This document shows positions 10,764 through 22,639 of a DNA stretch of 64,000 nucleotides, piece after piece. Below the pieces are notes generated by a model that was given only the letters and a program-made list of their open reading frames with translations, did not search any database and was not told where the DNA came from. Where the stretch lies: assembly GCA_047967505.1 (NCBI GenBank), contig CM106538.1; one strand, written 5' to 3'. The DNA comes from Dipteris shenzhenensis. Its lineage: Eukaryota > Polypodiophyta > Polypodiopsida > Gleicheniales. A program made the position numbers and the translations under genes. The stretch's first letter is position 1, and every line of letters begins with the position of its first letter.

Positions 10764-12811
10764 TAACATCATCTTCCTCTGGTGGTACTTTCTCAAATGG
10801 TAACAGCAACAACAAGCACCTACATGGGGCAAATGAGGGAATGATAAGGGCCTTAGTGCATGGCCAAGCCACAACACCTAAGGATCACAGTGAATATCCC
10901 AACCCATGGGTGGGGAAACAATGTCTCACCAAGGTGCAGAAATTGGTACACAAGTGCCAAAAGGAATGTGAGCAGAGGCTCAAGGCAAGCAAGAGTGCTG
11001 ATACAACTCATCCAAGCCATGAGATAACCATGTGAGCCTTAAAAGCCTTGCAAATACTTGAAAGGGTAGATGAAGAAGGTGTGTCATGCCCTTCAACAGA
11101 GGGATCCACCCTAATGCAGCGGATGTTTGAAGAAGACCCCACCTTGCAACATGCAAGATGGAAACTACAGAAAGATGACTTTTGGAGGAGGAGAAAGATG
11201 AGTTTTGGAGAGCCTGCCTTCTTTGGAAGTAGCAGATGGAGTCTATGCCTCCATGATGTGATGCGAGCCCAAAAGAAATACAATCAGCAAATAAGAATTT
11301 GATAATTTTGTGAACTGCGACTTGAGATAATAAGCAATATGGGCAGTGCCAATAAGGCCACCAAAGAATTATGGGGCTATCAATAATACCTCGTTGGAGC
11401 CATTGGACATGCTATAGATAATCTAAGGCTTGCACTCTAAAAGAAATTGCTCTTTGTGAAAAAAATTCTTATCCATCAACTCTTTCTGAAACCAAGTCTT
11501 TGAATTTATCCAATTTCACCCTACGGGACCCAAAGATCTATGATCCCAACGTCGATGACGACGGTCCAGGTGCCCCTAATTCCCAGGCATTCACTATATT
11601 GGCAGACTAATGCTGAAGTCCCCCATCATCCTTCGTGACTCACTTCTCTCGGCGGCCTTGCAAACCTGGATCACATCATGCCACAACTCTTCTATTTGAT
11701 AGATTATATGTAAACATCACAATCATGAACGTAGGAACAAAGAGGACACCTTTGGCAAATTGACATGGTCCATTGATTATCATCGGATTTCATTTATTGA
11801 AGACTTACCAGGCTTCCACATCGGCATCCTTAACATTGCTCCAATCACGGTGTAAGCAAAAGCTATTGGCCATGGATGATACCGTCTACTATCATGTAGA
11901 GCATATGCTCCCCGAGCTTAATGATTTGCAACAATGTGGTGTTTTCTCCACCCAAGATGAAAGAAATCCCCAAAAGACAATGATAATTCGATTTTACTAG
12001 TGCTCGACTATGATTGACATTCAAGTAATACGCCAGTATCCATTCGCGAGACTCATTCTTGGTGCTAATATTCTCGACGTTTATATTCTTGGCGCTTATA
12101 TTCTAGGTGCACAGGGAAGGGTCCATTCCCTCATATCATAACTCTTTGGGGAAGGAAGCGCGTCACTTCCCCACCCACATTGTGTGGTTATAATAATTAT
12201 ATATTATATATTATCATACAAATATTTTCAATTGTTCATCCATTCAAAATTGCTTGTTTTCAATCTAAATTCTTACAAGATTCCTATCTGTTGATGCATG
12301 TTCTTGATGCGGTGGAGCAAGGAAATTCAAGCTGGATGCAAGTTCAAAAGATATCGATACCTTTATTCATATGATGCTACGCCATGTGACAATATTGTAT
12401 AGACTTCAATGAAGATCCGTTATGAGCTCTTGTGAGTGTCGCCTTATTCATGTATTTGTTGGGCTTTAACACAAAAACAATATGGCCAAGTCAATAATAA
12501 ATCACAACCCCTGACATTTGCAGGGAGGATCAGGGTCCTAATGGACCCTATGTCGTGTCTCATGTCCACATTTTAACTCATTCGCTTTTTTCCTTTAAAA
12601 TTTTCATAAAATGCTAGGATTCAAGATAAGTTTGGAGTTAGTCGTTATGCCATTGATGATAGAAAGGTTGCCTGCCGCAACCTATTTCCCCTCCTTGACA
12701 TATAGTAAGGGGTTAAGTATTAAAAAAAACACTAAGACATATGTTGCACACAGCAAGGGCGGAACGTGGATCAATTGCGCTATTGTTGCTGCTCCCCAAG
12801 AGGTTAGTTTA
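10764..12811 (+). other. Continuation of decayed element and unassigned sequence
   Basis: Up to about 11300, short frames continue the gag-like tail and share wording with the minus-strand copy near 22.6 kb. Beyond that I see no protease, RT or integrase motif and no second LTR. A locally repetitive stretch with words like TTCTTGGTGCTAATATTCT and TTCTTGGCGCTTATATTCT lies at about 12055-12105. Confidence 0.35.
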
Positions 12812-12826
12812 GGGGGGGGGGGGGGG
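12812..12826 (+). repeat. Poly(G) run of 15
   Basis: Fifteen consecutive G residues about 330 bp upstream of the RPS10 start codon. Such runs can form quadruplexes and are prone to length change; no role can be read from the sequence. Confidence 0.9.
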
Positions 12827-13158
12827 ATGACTCACCCACCCATTGATCCACCCTTTTGTTTTTGGGCCCTATAGAGGAGCACCCCAGGGGAGGCGGTGCA
12901 CCAACGCCTGCTGAAGGCAGGCGACATGACTGGCCAATTCCATGTCTTGCAATCGCGACACGGATGTGAAGGGAGGGTGGTTGGGTGAAGTAATTCGAGG
13001 TGGTGGTTTGAACCCGAGATGTGAAGGCGAGTTAGGGTTTGGTTTTGTGGGGGGTGAGAGGAGGAGAAGAAGAAGTAAGGGCAATTTGTCCCTCTTTCTC
13101 TTTTCCTCACTTCATTGCAGCAGGTCCATTGCAGCAGGTCGTGCATCGCCTCTCCACC

Positions 13159-14119
13159 ATGGTACGTACCTCGCCGCCTCCTCTCGATCTCTCTTCCTTG
13201 CTTCATTCATCTTCCATCTCTTCTCTCTTTCTTTTCCTAATCGTTTTTTCCTTTCCCTCCAGTTGATCCCCAAGAAAAATCGTGTCGAAGTTTACAAATA
13301 CCTCTTCAAAGGTCTGCCTCCTTTGCCCCTTCCCTTTCCCCCTCCCTCCCTTCCCTTTACAATTTTACGCTTACCCCGTTTTCTGATGTGCCGCAGAGGG
13401 AGTTCTCTATGCTAAGAAGGACTACAACTTGCCCAAGCACCCCGAGATCGATGTCCCCAACCTGCAAGTAATCAAGCTCATGCAGAGCTTTAAATCCAAG
13501 GAGTACGTCAAGGAGAATTTTGCTTGGATGCACTACTATTGGTACTTGACCAATGACGGGATCGAGTATCTCAGAACTTACTTGAACCTGCCTTCGGAGA
13601 TTGTTCCGGCGACATTGAAGAAGTCCACCAGGCCTCCTGGCAGGCCCATGGGCGGCCCTCCCGGAGACCGACCTCCCAGGTAAGTAATCGGGAATTCTTA
13701 ATGTGGACGGTGAACCTTCAAATGTATGCAGTACTTGCCGGAGCATTTTTCAAATACTTATCCAGTTTCTGACGTCAACTTCTCTGGTTTGCAGAGGACC
13801 CCCCCGCTTCGATGGTGACAGGCCTAGGTTTGGGGACCGAGAAGGATATCGCGGAGGACCCCCACGTGGACCAGGTGGATTTGGTGATAAGGGAGGAGCG
13901 CCTGAGGGCTACCAGCCCTCATTTAGGGTATGAAACTGGCATTTATTGTTTGTAGAATATAAAAGGTTCCAGCATAATTGGATTTGTGTGTGAGTCCAGG
14001 GTGATAGCTACTGACTTGTCTTTTGCTAACGTGTCTTTTAGGGTCCTGGTGCAAGACCTGGATTCGGCCGAGGTGGAGGGGGATTCGGTGGTGGTGGACC
14101 TCCTGCGCTTACTGAGTGA
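13159..14119 (+). CDS. RPS10: 40S ribosomal protein S10 (eS10), five coding exons
   Basis: Structural protein of the small cytosolic ribosomal subunit. Coding exons are 13159-13161 (ATG alone), 13263-13311, 13397-13679, 13795-13927 and 14042-14119. They sum to 546 nt, 181 aa plus TGA, the usual plant length of about 180. All introns are GT-AG and 81-115 bp long. The S10/plectin domain fills residues 1 to about 95, with [38 protein letters not shown] and [19 protein letters not shown], all strongly conserved. The tail is Gly/Arg/Pro-rich ([15 protein letters not shown]), also normal for plants. The start is fixed by the MLIPKKNR junction made when the first intron is removed. A first intron right after the ATG and a pyrimidine-rich leader (13090-13112) are common in ribosomal protein genes. 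No neighbour is functionally linked, and no frame damage is seen. Confidence 0.95.
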
Positions 14120-15829
14120 AATTTTTTAATGAGCTCTACATGGTTGAAACCATTGATTTTGTAGTATGGCAAAGTGGGATAGTGAGGGTTTTCCAGAGAT
14201 TTGTAAGGCTTTAGCTTTCGGATATTGCTACTATTGGGGAATGAAGATGGTAATTTGCATGACAAATGGACGCTAGAGTCATCTTATATCCCTTTCTTTA
14301 GTGTTAATCGTGTTTCTGCTAATTATCAACATTAATTTTGCATACGTATGTCCCCCAAAGTGAATGCTCTGCCAGATGGATTCTTTTGGAAAGTTCTATG
14401 GTCGTTTTGAATGTTTTTTAAAGATGTTGAGTACATTTCTGCAAGAAGCTTCAAAGTTCAGCATTGCAGGCAGATAATGCCAATCTTCCTAGGTTGTAAG
14501 TTGAATGCCAATCTTTCCTTCTCTTCGTGCATGGTTCATTTTATTGAATATGCTGTGATGTAATGACTATTTGCATGCTGGAAGGCTAGGCTTTGGGATA
14601 TTTCCAATGGAAGGGATGCTGTGGGTTATGAAATCTTTGAGTCATATTTGTTACTGAAGTAAAGCACCAGATTTGGGTCGTTTAGTGAGTAGGGTTGATC
14701 TGTGTGTGTATCATTTTGGAGCAACCACTTCTAGCTACGTTCCTACAGTTAGCTTGTTTGACTTCTTGACCTATAGCTGTCCCCACTGCAACTTTTTGTT
14801 ACAGACCACCATGTCAAAAAGATTGTAGAATGACAACATATCAGAAATGGAGGTAAAACACAAGCTATGGGTTCCAGTAGTTGAAATTATGGTTTATTAG
14901 AAAATTCCATCCTTCTTTTATGTAAGAGATGCGGTTTGAGTCTCTTTTTTCTTGTCCCTATAGTATCTGTCTCTTATTGGGAGTCACTGCTCTAATGCAC
15001 AAATTCACAAGATTACAAAAACACAGAAAAAAGTAAATGCATGACAGCATTTGTGGGACTAAACCTCCACAAAATGATATCCTGACTCCTTTAGTCCTTG
15101 TGCAGCCACAGAGCTGATTTCTTGACAAAAGATGTTTGTGCAACTGTTTGTTTTCGAATGTACTTGCCGTATGAGTTTCGTGAAGATATAGTAGCCCCTG
15201 AATTGTCATGGCTCGTAGACCACACTACCAAACATCAGTGCAATGTATGAATTCTGAGTCGCCTAAATAGTAAAGTTGAAAAAGTAAGTGCTTGGGGTGA
15301 TGATGGTGGAGCTGTAAGACAGCTTATGCGAGAATGGAAGAGCTTTAATAGGTGGCAGTGGTGTTAGCATGAACGAGATGAGCCAGCTCTTTAAAACATG
15401 ACTCCTTTCTAAAACAAGCTCAAGTGATGCTTTCAGGCACACTGAGGGCGGTGACTGGTCTGCTTCTCAACACATATCATGTCTGCATGTCTGGGTTGGA
15501 GGGGTCGGCTCTGTATTTCATGGGCTGCATTTCAGGATGTGTATCTTCACCTATTGGGGAGGCTATATGCATCAGATAGGGTTTGAAATCAGGCAGCTAG
15601 TGAGGTATGAGAGACAGTTGTACTCAGTCTTCATAAGAGCCAGATAAAACTTTTGTGTCATCAGGTGGTTAGTGAGGTATGAGCAGTAGTACTCAGTCTT
15701 CATATGAGCCAGTTACCAAGTTTGTGTCAAGATGCCATTGCTCTTGTAGAACTTAGCAAACTCCTATGACAAGTAGTCTATACCATTGCACTTATCAAGC
15801 ATTTGATCTTTCTTCCAAGACTTCCTGAT
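14120..15829 (+). other. RPS10 3' UTR and unassigned downstream sequence
   Basis: The first few hundred bases after the RPS10 stop are AT-rich and free of transposon motifs, so they probably include the 3' UTR. No poly(A) signal stands out. From about 15200 to 15800 there are locally repeated phrases (GGTGGTTAGTGAGGTATGAG and GCAGCTAGTGAGGTATGAG; ACTCAGTCTTCATA twice) but no gene. Confidence 0.4.
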
Positions 15830-16750
15830 TGAGGTTTAAGACCAAGTCTCCTTTTTGCTACTTCCATCAATGAAAGTAACCAAATATTTGCTGCTTGCCA
15901 ATGTTGGCGACTTATGTGTATCCTATAATCTTTGTGAGTGGATCATGTGTCTTGATTCTCCCTTTGGTAGGAAAAAGTTCCTGGAGTTGCTTGCCATTCA
16001 CAAATTTCCCGTTTGCTGTTGCATTGGAAGAACACTTCATGTAATGGAATTCAAGTGTGCGAGCCTTTGATGCAACTAGCTGGTTCATGCTAACTTAGTG
16101 TACCATCTCTTCTGCAAGAATTTCCCACTGATTGAACATTGTGCATTTTTTTGTTATGAAAGAGAAACTTGATCTTTAAGCACATTCTAGTGTTGATACA
16201 TATATCAGTTGACAGGTATCTCTTTGAGATAATCAATAAAACCATTCTGTGGTCTGTAATGCCTTCGATTTGCAATTTACTGACATTAGCAAGCAAGATG
16301 AATGCTATTGAGTTGATCCAAGGGCTTAGGTTGTTTGAACCAATCTATTTTAAAGCTCATAGGCTTGGATGCTCCTGAGTCTATGTAGCAATTTTTTAAA
16401 TCAGGCTGTCTAGTAGCCAAGCACATTGCTAGTGCCTTTTGAGATCTATAAAACATCTTGTTATCTGGATTGGCACCTTCAAATGCCACAATATTGTGGC
16501 ACTTCTAAGAAAAACTCTTTTTGCTTGAGTTGTTTCCTCTAGCAACTAATTTTGAGTTTGATTGTTGTCTATGGTCACCAATCCAAGAGCCATGCATCCT
16601 CTTAAAACCTTTTTTACTGTTCCTGAGTTGGTCTATTGTCCACTGCCTCTGCCGTGTGTATAGTGCTGCTTTGGCTTGAATGTTTGATAGATGCCTTTTG
16701 GCTTTGATTTGCAATCTCTTGTAACATGAATAGTTATAGCATATCATCTT
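15830..16750 (-). pseudogene. Ty1/copia gag-pol fragment, minus strand
   Basis: On the minus strand the pieces occur in copia order. A zinc-knuckle-like CYNYSCYKRLQIKAKRH lies near 16740-16690. A protease start, CYIDSGASKPMSFKIDWF, lies at about 16390-16330, with the D-S-G-A active-site motif intact. A pre-integrase-like stretch (GKFVNGKQLQELFPTKGR) follows, and finally the integrase entry SPTLASSKYLVTFIDG at about 15920-15870. Each piece is in a different frame or followed by stops. Copia elements encode gag, protease, integrase and RT in that order; here only the first half is recognisable. No LTR or RT was located. Confidence 0.65.
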
Positions 16751-18850
16751 CGGCTTGTGTTGATGGCTTTGATTGTTTTGGTGGTATATTGAGTAGATCT
16801 AGCTCTGATTTCTTTTTGATGATTTTGTATCCCTAGGAATTTGATCATTGGGGATATGAAATGAATTTTGTTTTTGACATGAAGGCTCTTAGTATTTAGT
16901 GGCTCGCCTTATGCTTTATGGTGGGTGCTTTGTATACTAATTAAAATCTAATGAAATCATATGGAAGCCCTTTTACATGAAATGAGTTTGTCTGAGCCTT
17001 GAAATTCTTCTCGTTCTATGTCGCTGTTTCTGCAATTGTCTCATTTAGCAAGACTCGACAACTTCTTGTGGACTAGGAAGTTCTTTACTTTGCATTCTAG
17101 ATGTGGCTGTTGTTCTTGTTGAAGATCATGGTTTCCAAGACTTGGATGTTGATTGTTAATGCCATCGTTGAATTCATGTCACTATCCTTGTTAGCTTGTA
17201 GGCTGCCATGTCTTAAATTATGGAGCTTACAATCACACCTTATAGGATTCTCTTTGAAAACTCTCTATGGAGATGTAGCTTGGTTTGAATGGGATTTTTG
17301 GCAAGATAGTAAACAAATGGGATTAAATATACTAAGATGATGGAGCTTTAAGAGACCAACAGGATAATAGGAAGAAAATCAATAGCATAGTAAAAGAAAA
17401 ATCGAAGACAACTCTATGAAGAGAGTACAACTCCTTTGTAGAGATCCATGTTACCTCCTATAGAGGTCATGCCACATGGTTTCCATCTTTGTATGGTGTT
17501 CATTACTTTATACCCAACTCTATCGTCCTCTTATGTATTTGTCTCCTTCCTCCATGTCTTACTTATCTATCAATATATTTGTTATGCTCCATTTGTGCTT
17601 GTGTGTAGGTGCTTCTATTTGTCCAAGCCCATTGCATTAGCTTTGGGTGCATGGTGTAGGTTGTTGTTTCTAGATAGCTAGGTGATGGTGAACATTGCAC
17701 TAAATGAACGCGGGTCATATGCAATGCAAAAAAATTGGTTGCAACGGGGTGCACGTTATTCAATAGGGGAAACAAAAGCAAATAAATTGGAAAGAAAGTG
17801 CTTTGTATTACTTTGCCTTTGTGGGCAATCGAAAGATACTGGCTCTTCGATTGCACACAAGTTGCACTGGCAACAATATGATTCTCATTCCCTATCATCT
17901 ACAACTTTGTATACATGCCTTGGGTACTATCCACATGCAAACAATCATTCACACCTATTGTCAAAACAATTATGCTAGCGTCGAAATCTTTTAAGACTCT
18001 CTTGACATAACGGTCGAATCTATAGATGATAGGGCGCTGTCTTGCCTTACGTGTCTTAGGCAACACTCTTAGTATGGGTCGATGAAGACGATGTTTACTT
18101 GGATGAAGGCTCATTTCTCGATTCTCCTTGCGCTTCGCATGTCTCGGTCCTTCATTCTCCTACTTGCAGTTCGTTGTCCGTCCTTTGTTCATTTGCCTTA
18201 AGCCTTTTTTGAAACCTTGTGTCTTCATTCACGGGTTCAATATTACCCCAATTGATGCGCAAGCCGTGTCCTAACATCTTGGATCTCCCATTGCTGAGGC
18301 ATATATCTTTGCTGAGTATTGGACATCTATAAGGACATTGGTGGCTTGTCGTATTCCCACATAGGTTGTATATTTGTGATGCTTCCAATTCAAAGATGCG
18401 ATGCCTCTTATAGAATTGGTCCTTGGCCATCTTTAAGTTCCGATATTTCTTGCTATGGAAAGTATTTTATTTTAGTCAAGTGCGACTATGGCAAAGTATT
18501 CCATAGGAGTGCACCAGACGCAGCGCGGGTACTAATCGATGCTTTGTGCCGTTTAGTTGGGGACGCCTAACTACCTATGTTTTTGCCAGGCTAGGTGGTT
18601 AGTATTGTGGGTGATTCCATGTTAATACTAATGTTGCTAGTGTTACTGGTGTTATTGCAATTGGTCGCAAGGTGTGTATTTTGATGTCTGTATATCAAGC
18701 GTACGATTGTGTTGGGATTAGTTGGTGTGATGATTCATTAATTCATTGTCATAGCTAACACAATTGGTAGCTTGAGTACAGATGATGAGTTGGATAACGA
18801 GGAACGGAGATGGTGAAGGTGATTTGGATTGATCAAAGTATCTAATGGCT
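16751..18850. other. Unassigned sequence
   Basis: Possible upstream continuation of the copia fragment to about 17340, but nothing identifiable. Open frames at 17682-17978, 18152-18430 and 18319-18570 carry no motif I recognise and overlap one another on opposite strands. Confidence 0.3.
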
Positions 18851-19212
18851 GTCAAAGGCCATGGGGCATATTATAAAGTTATGAATTTTAAGCCGTGGGC
18901 TAATTTATTTTATAAATTTTGGATGAGAGCATATTAAGCCTTGTGATATTTTAAGCTCGTGGAGCTATGTTGAGCAATCGCTCTAATTAAAGACAAGGGG
19001 TGCTTTTGGATGTATTATTATTGGCTCTTTGCTTTTTGGAATTAGAATTATAAATACTCTAGATGGGAAGCAAGAACCACCATCTAGGGGGGGCAGATTG
19101 GACCCCATGAAGTGTCACTCTCTCTTTCTCTTCTCTCCCCCACTTATTTCCTTGTTCTTGGTTTCTATGGTTTTGAATTTGTAAGCATGTTTGCTTTGAA
19201 TTTTCATAACAG

Positions 19213-19224
19213 TGGTATCAGAGC
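19213..19224 (+). other. Met-tRNA primer-binding site after an LTR end
   Basis: A perfect TGGTATCAGAGC sits one base after ...TTTCATAACA, the CA end of a probable LTR. That LTR would occupy about 18850-19211 and has an AATTATAAATACTC TATA-like region at about 19046-19060. No 3' partner LTR and no gag were found within the window, so only the 5' end of the element survives. Confidence 0.7.
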
Positions 19225-20794
19225 ATGGCTACGTGCCCATGGCTACGCGCTAGCCTGACTGTCGAAGACAAGCGGCATGATTTTCTCCAATCTAATGACA
19301 CAGTCTTTCTCATAATGTTCTTTTTTATTGTTTCGACTACTTGATTGCTAGGTTTTGAGTTTGTATGCAAAAGTTATCAAAGATGCTTCGACAATCAACG
19401 CTATAATTGCAATTGACAAAAATGGCCGCGTTGGCTTGTTCAAAAGGTATGCGTCGGTTCTTTTGAGTGGTTGGATCAATATATTCGAACTTCAGGTAAG
19501 CAATTTATGGTTGTTTCTTTTCACTACGTACTATCAATGAATTAGTAGGAGCAGTCTTTGGATAGGAAGATGACTAGCCATGACCAAAGATGACTTAACC
19601 TTAGGGCATGAGGACAGTAAAGAATCATGTTCTTATATAATTAATTATATTTAAAGTAATAGTAGCATCATGATGTGATTTCAAGAATGGAAGTCGTATG
19701 AAAATCACAAGCCAGATGTCGCTCTCCTAAGGAAAAGACCATGGCTATTTAATTTGAAAGAAAGCAATAGGACTAAATTAAGAATCGAGAGCTGCAGATG
19801 AGACAAGGACAAATAGATGCACTATATGCATGCTATTGCTTCGATAACAATAGACAATTCCTCTTGTCAACGTAGTAGACACAAACAAGCATACAAGCGT
19901 TGTGACGAGACAGTCAAGGCATCTCTAGATACATCTTTTATCTTTCTTCTTTGCTTTACTTAATTGTTTTTTTTAAGTTGCATATGATGAGGTCACTATG
20001 AAAGAGAGGCTCTACAAGGAATCTCTTTTGAACCACAAAGTTATCAGACCGACGATTGAATGGGAAGCAAAAGAAAGTTGATTGGGGCTCAACCAAGCAA
20101 GCAAGATTTGGAAGGACAAAGGAGATATGTATCTATTCCCATATTTTTTGTTTTTCTATATTTTCATTTTTCTTACTCTTATTGAAATACTCATATAGAG
20201 ACAAGAAAGAATGATATGGCGACAGAAGGGAACAATTGAATTTGAAGAAGAGTGATACATCAAATTTAAAATAGCATGAAAAAGAGAATAAAATATGATA
20301 GCCTATATGGGATCTAGGTTTTGTTATGAATAAATAAGCATGACTATGTGAGCTAAGAGTTTGTTGTGATTAAATAAGCACGATTATGTGCATTAATAAG
20401 GATAAGAAGACGTATATCCTATGGTATGCATGAAATAAGAAATACAATTACTTAGAGGTCTTGTATCCTCATAGCTTGCTTGAGTAGATGCCAATCCTAG
20501 CTCAATTGTAGATAACAAAACTATTATTGTGCGATACATATGGTATGCTTTGATAAAGTGTTCTACTAATGTGAACTGAATTGAAGAAAATTAAAGAGAA
20601 GAAAAATCATATGACATTTTTGCTAAGCAAGAGGGAAGGCATGATTGTTCGGCTTTTTGCTCTAGTAGTTTCTTTATGGAATTGCTTTTATAGATAATGA
20701 AAAACAGTTGGTATGTCAGATAATCTCTTCTATGTATTTTCTAGCATCTGAAGAAAATACATATTAGATCATTACTAGCTACCAACCTAAATCA
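19225..20794 (+). other. Unassigned AT-rich sequence after the primer site
   Basis: Should be the interior of the element whose 5' end is at 19213. One 61-codon frame (19355-19540) has no recognised motif. The rest is AT-rich, with stops in all frames. Confidence 0.3.
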
Positions 20795-21090
20795 GAAACT
20801 TTGACGTGGTCTTGCCATTCTTTTTCAGCATGATGACTAGGGGGGATACCCAATCCACATGATTCATCTCATATATGAATCCCACATCGATTTGCTTTTG
20901 GATTTTGTCTCTCACAATCGTCATGTGTTCGGGATTCATGGTGTAGGGTCATTGCCTAACCGGTCTAATATCATCCATCATAGGAATGGTGTGCTGCACA
21001 ACCTGGAGAGGCACACCCTTTCTACCCATAATAAGTGATAGGCCATTAAGAAGCCCTCATTAGTGAGAGTAGAGCTTCTGAAAATTGTAG
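20795..21090 (-). pseudogene. Ty3/gypsy reverse transcriptase N-terminal fragment
   Basis: The minus strand reads HTIPMMDDIRPVRQ, then PYTMNPEHMTIVRDKIQKQ, then VGFIYEMNHVDWVSPLVIML and KKNGKT. This is the opening of gypsy RT (H.I....P.RQ.PYRMNP...I..LL..GFI....W.SP.V.V.KKNG). A stop replaces the residue after RQ, and the fragment ends before the catalytic motifs. A LINE piece lies directly upstream on the same strand, with gag copy 2 beyond it. They may be one gypsy element with a LINE inserted. Confidence 0.7.
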
Positions 21091-21105
21091 ACACCCATAG
21101 AGATT

Positions 21106-22130
21106 CTAAAGACATAAAAGCCCCTTTGCCTCAGAACACCATTTGACATTTGATTTCCTCAAATGCCTTCCGTAAGGACTGCTAGAGTTGGCTCCCTTTT
21201 GCTTTGCAGGGCTCAGATTGTAGATAGCAGATAGGGTAGGATAGTTCTTCGAACTGAGGGATCTTAGAGGTCTAAGGTGGCTGACATTTCTAAGAAGAAG
21301 CTGATCGGTCCCCCTGAGGATGAAGAATATCTTTAATGACCCAGATGGCAGAGAGCTTCCTAGAGCAACTAGTTCTATATCAATGATCCCAATACCACTT
21401 TCTTCTTTAGGTTTTATATAGAAGCTCCATCTGACCTTTGCTATCTTTTTACTGCCACCCCAAAGGAAAGATCCACATATTCTAATGAATCTATCAAGAA
21501 CTGTCTTAGAAGGGGACCAACAAGTTAGGTAGAATATTACAATGGGATAAATGCAATGATTAAGGAAAAGTCTTTTGCCAAATAAGTTAGCTTGAAACGC
21601 TCTCCATTTGTCCACCTTTTCTAGGAATCTATCCATGAACCAGTCCCACCTGTATTTCATTGAAATACCAAACCCCAAAGGTATCCCCAACAGTCTAAAA
21701 ATAGTACATCGCTTGATTTTGTGGCATCCCAATTCCTCTAGGACTTTTTGATCTTCCCCTCTTAGACTGGCATATTCAATCTTTGCATGATTAATCTTAG
21801 ATCCAGAGGCCTTGCAAAAGGTGTATAAACGGTCACTCATTGTTCCTGGGTGTAAGGTTGGTGTCATCTGCAAATTATTGGCATATCAATTATTCTCTAG
21901 AAGGGAGCTCTATACCTCTCATGCCTCCTCTATCACTATGACTCTTGAGAAGCCACCGCAAAAGAGTTAGCAGCTATAGCAAACAAGAGAGGTGCTATGG
22001 GGCAACCCTATCTGAAGAAAAGGGTTGAGTCATAGCACCATTTACACATATATTAACTAAGGCATTAGTAAGTAGTAGTTTTATATAAAGGCCAAGGCCC
22101 ATGTTTGTGACAAGTTCTACCTCTTTAACC
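21106..22130 (-). pseudogene. LINE reverse transcriptase C-terminal part, minus strand
   Basis: The minus strand begins with MGLGLYIKLLLTNALVNICV and NGAMTQPFSSDR. After a frame break comes a catalytic FADD box (complement of 21863-21874). A 255-codon frame (21873-21106) follows with the thumb region: LYTFCKASGSKINHAKIEYA, FRLLGIPLG, KVDKWRAFQANLFGKRLFLN, FLWGGSKKIAKVRW and KPKEESGIGIIDIE. These are standard post-catalytic segments of plant L1-type RT. The element differs in wording from the LINE at 4.1-7.6 kb, so it is a different family. 5' and 3' ends are missing. Confidence 0.8.
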
Positions 22131-22639
22131 TTGGCTAGACCATTGAAAGGTTGTTGGTTTCCTTCTTTTGCCGTTATTTTGGATTGCTTTAGACATATTT
22201 TGTGGTCTTGACCATGTAGACTTAAAATGCTTTGGAAGTTGTTGTAAATCAACATTTTCCTCTTCCGGTCCACTACTTCTCCTTATAGGAAGTTATTCTG
22301 TTTTTAGCCCTTGGGTCCTTGTCTTAGGAGCGAATGTATTGCTGATGAATTGCATGGTCCTTCCTCCATAGTTTTGAGTATGGGAGAGGTTGTAGGGGCT
22401 CTATTGAAGGCATGATAGTTAGGATGAATAGTAGCTGGACCCTTACTCATCCGAAGCCGTGCTCAAATTTTTCTTGGTAGTCATGCAACAGCTATTGTGC
22501 CTCTGCAAGGTGTTTCTCGATGATTAGGTCTACATATTCACCCTGACCTTTAGGGATCATAGGCTTTTTATAAGTTACTACTCATTAGGGGTCATCCCTT
22601 CTTTAAGCTATTGACTAACTTGGTTCTCCACCGAGGGTG

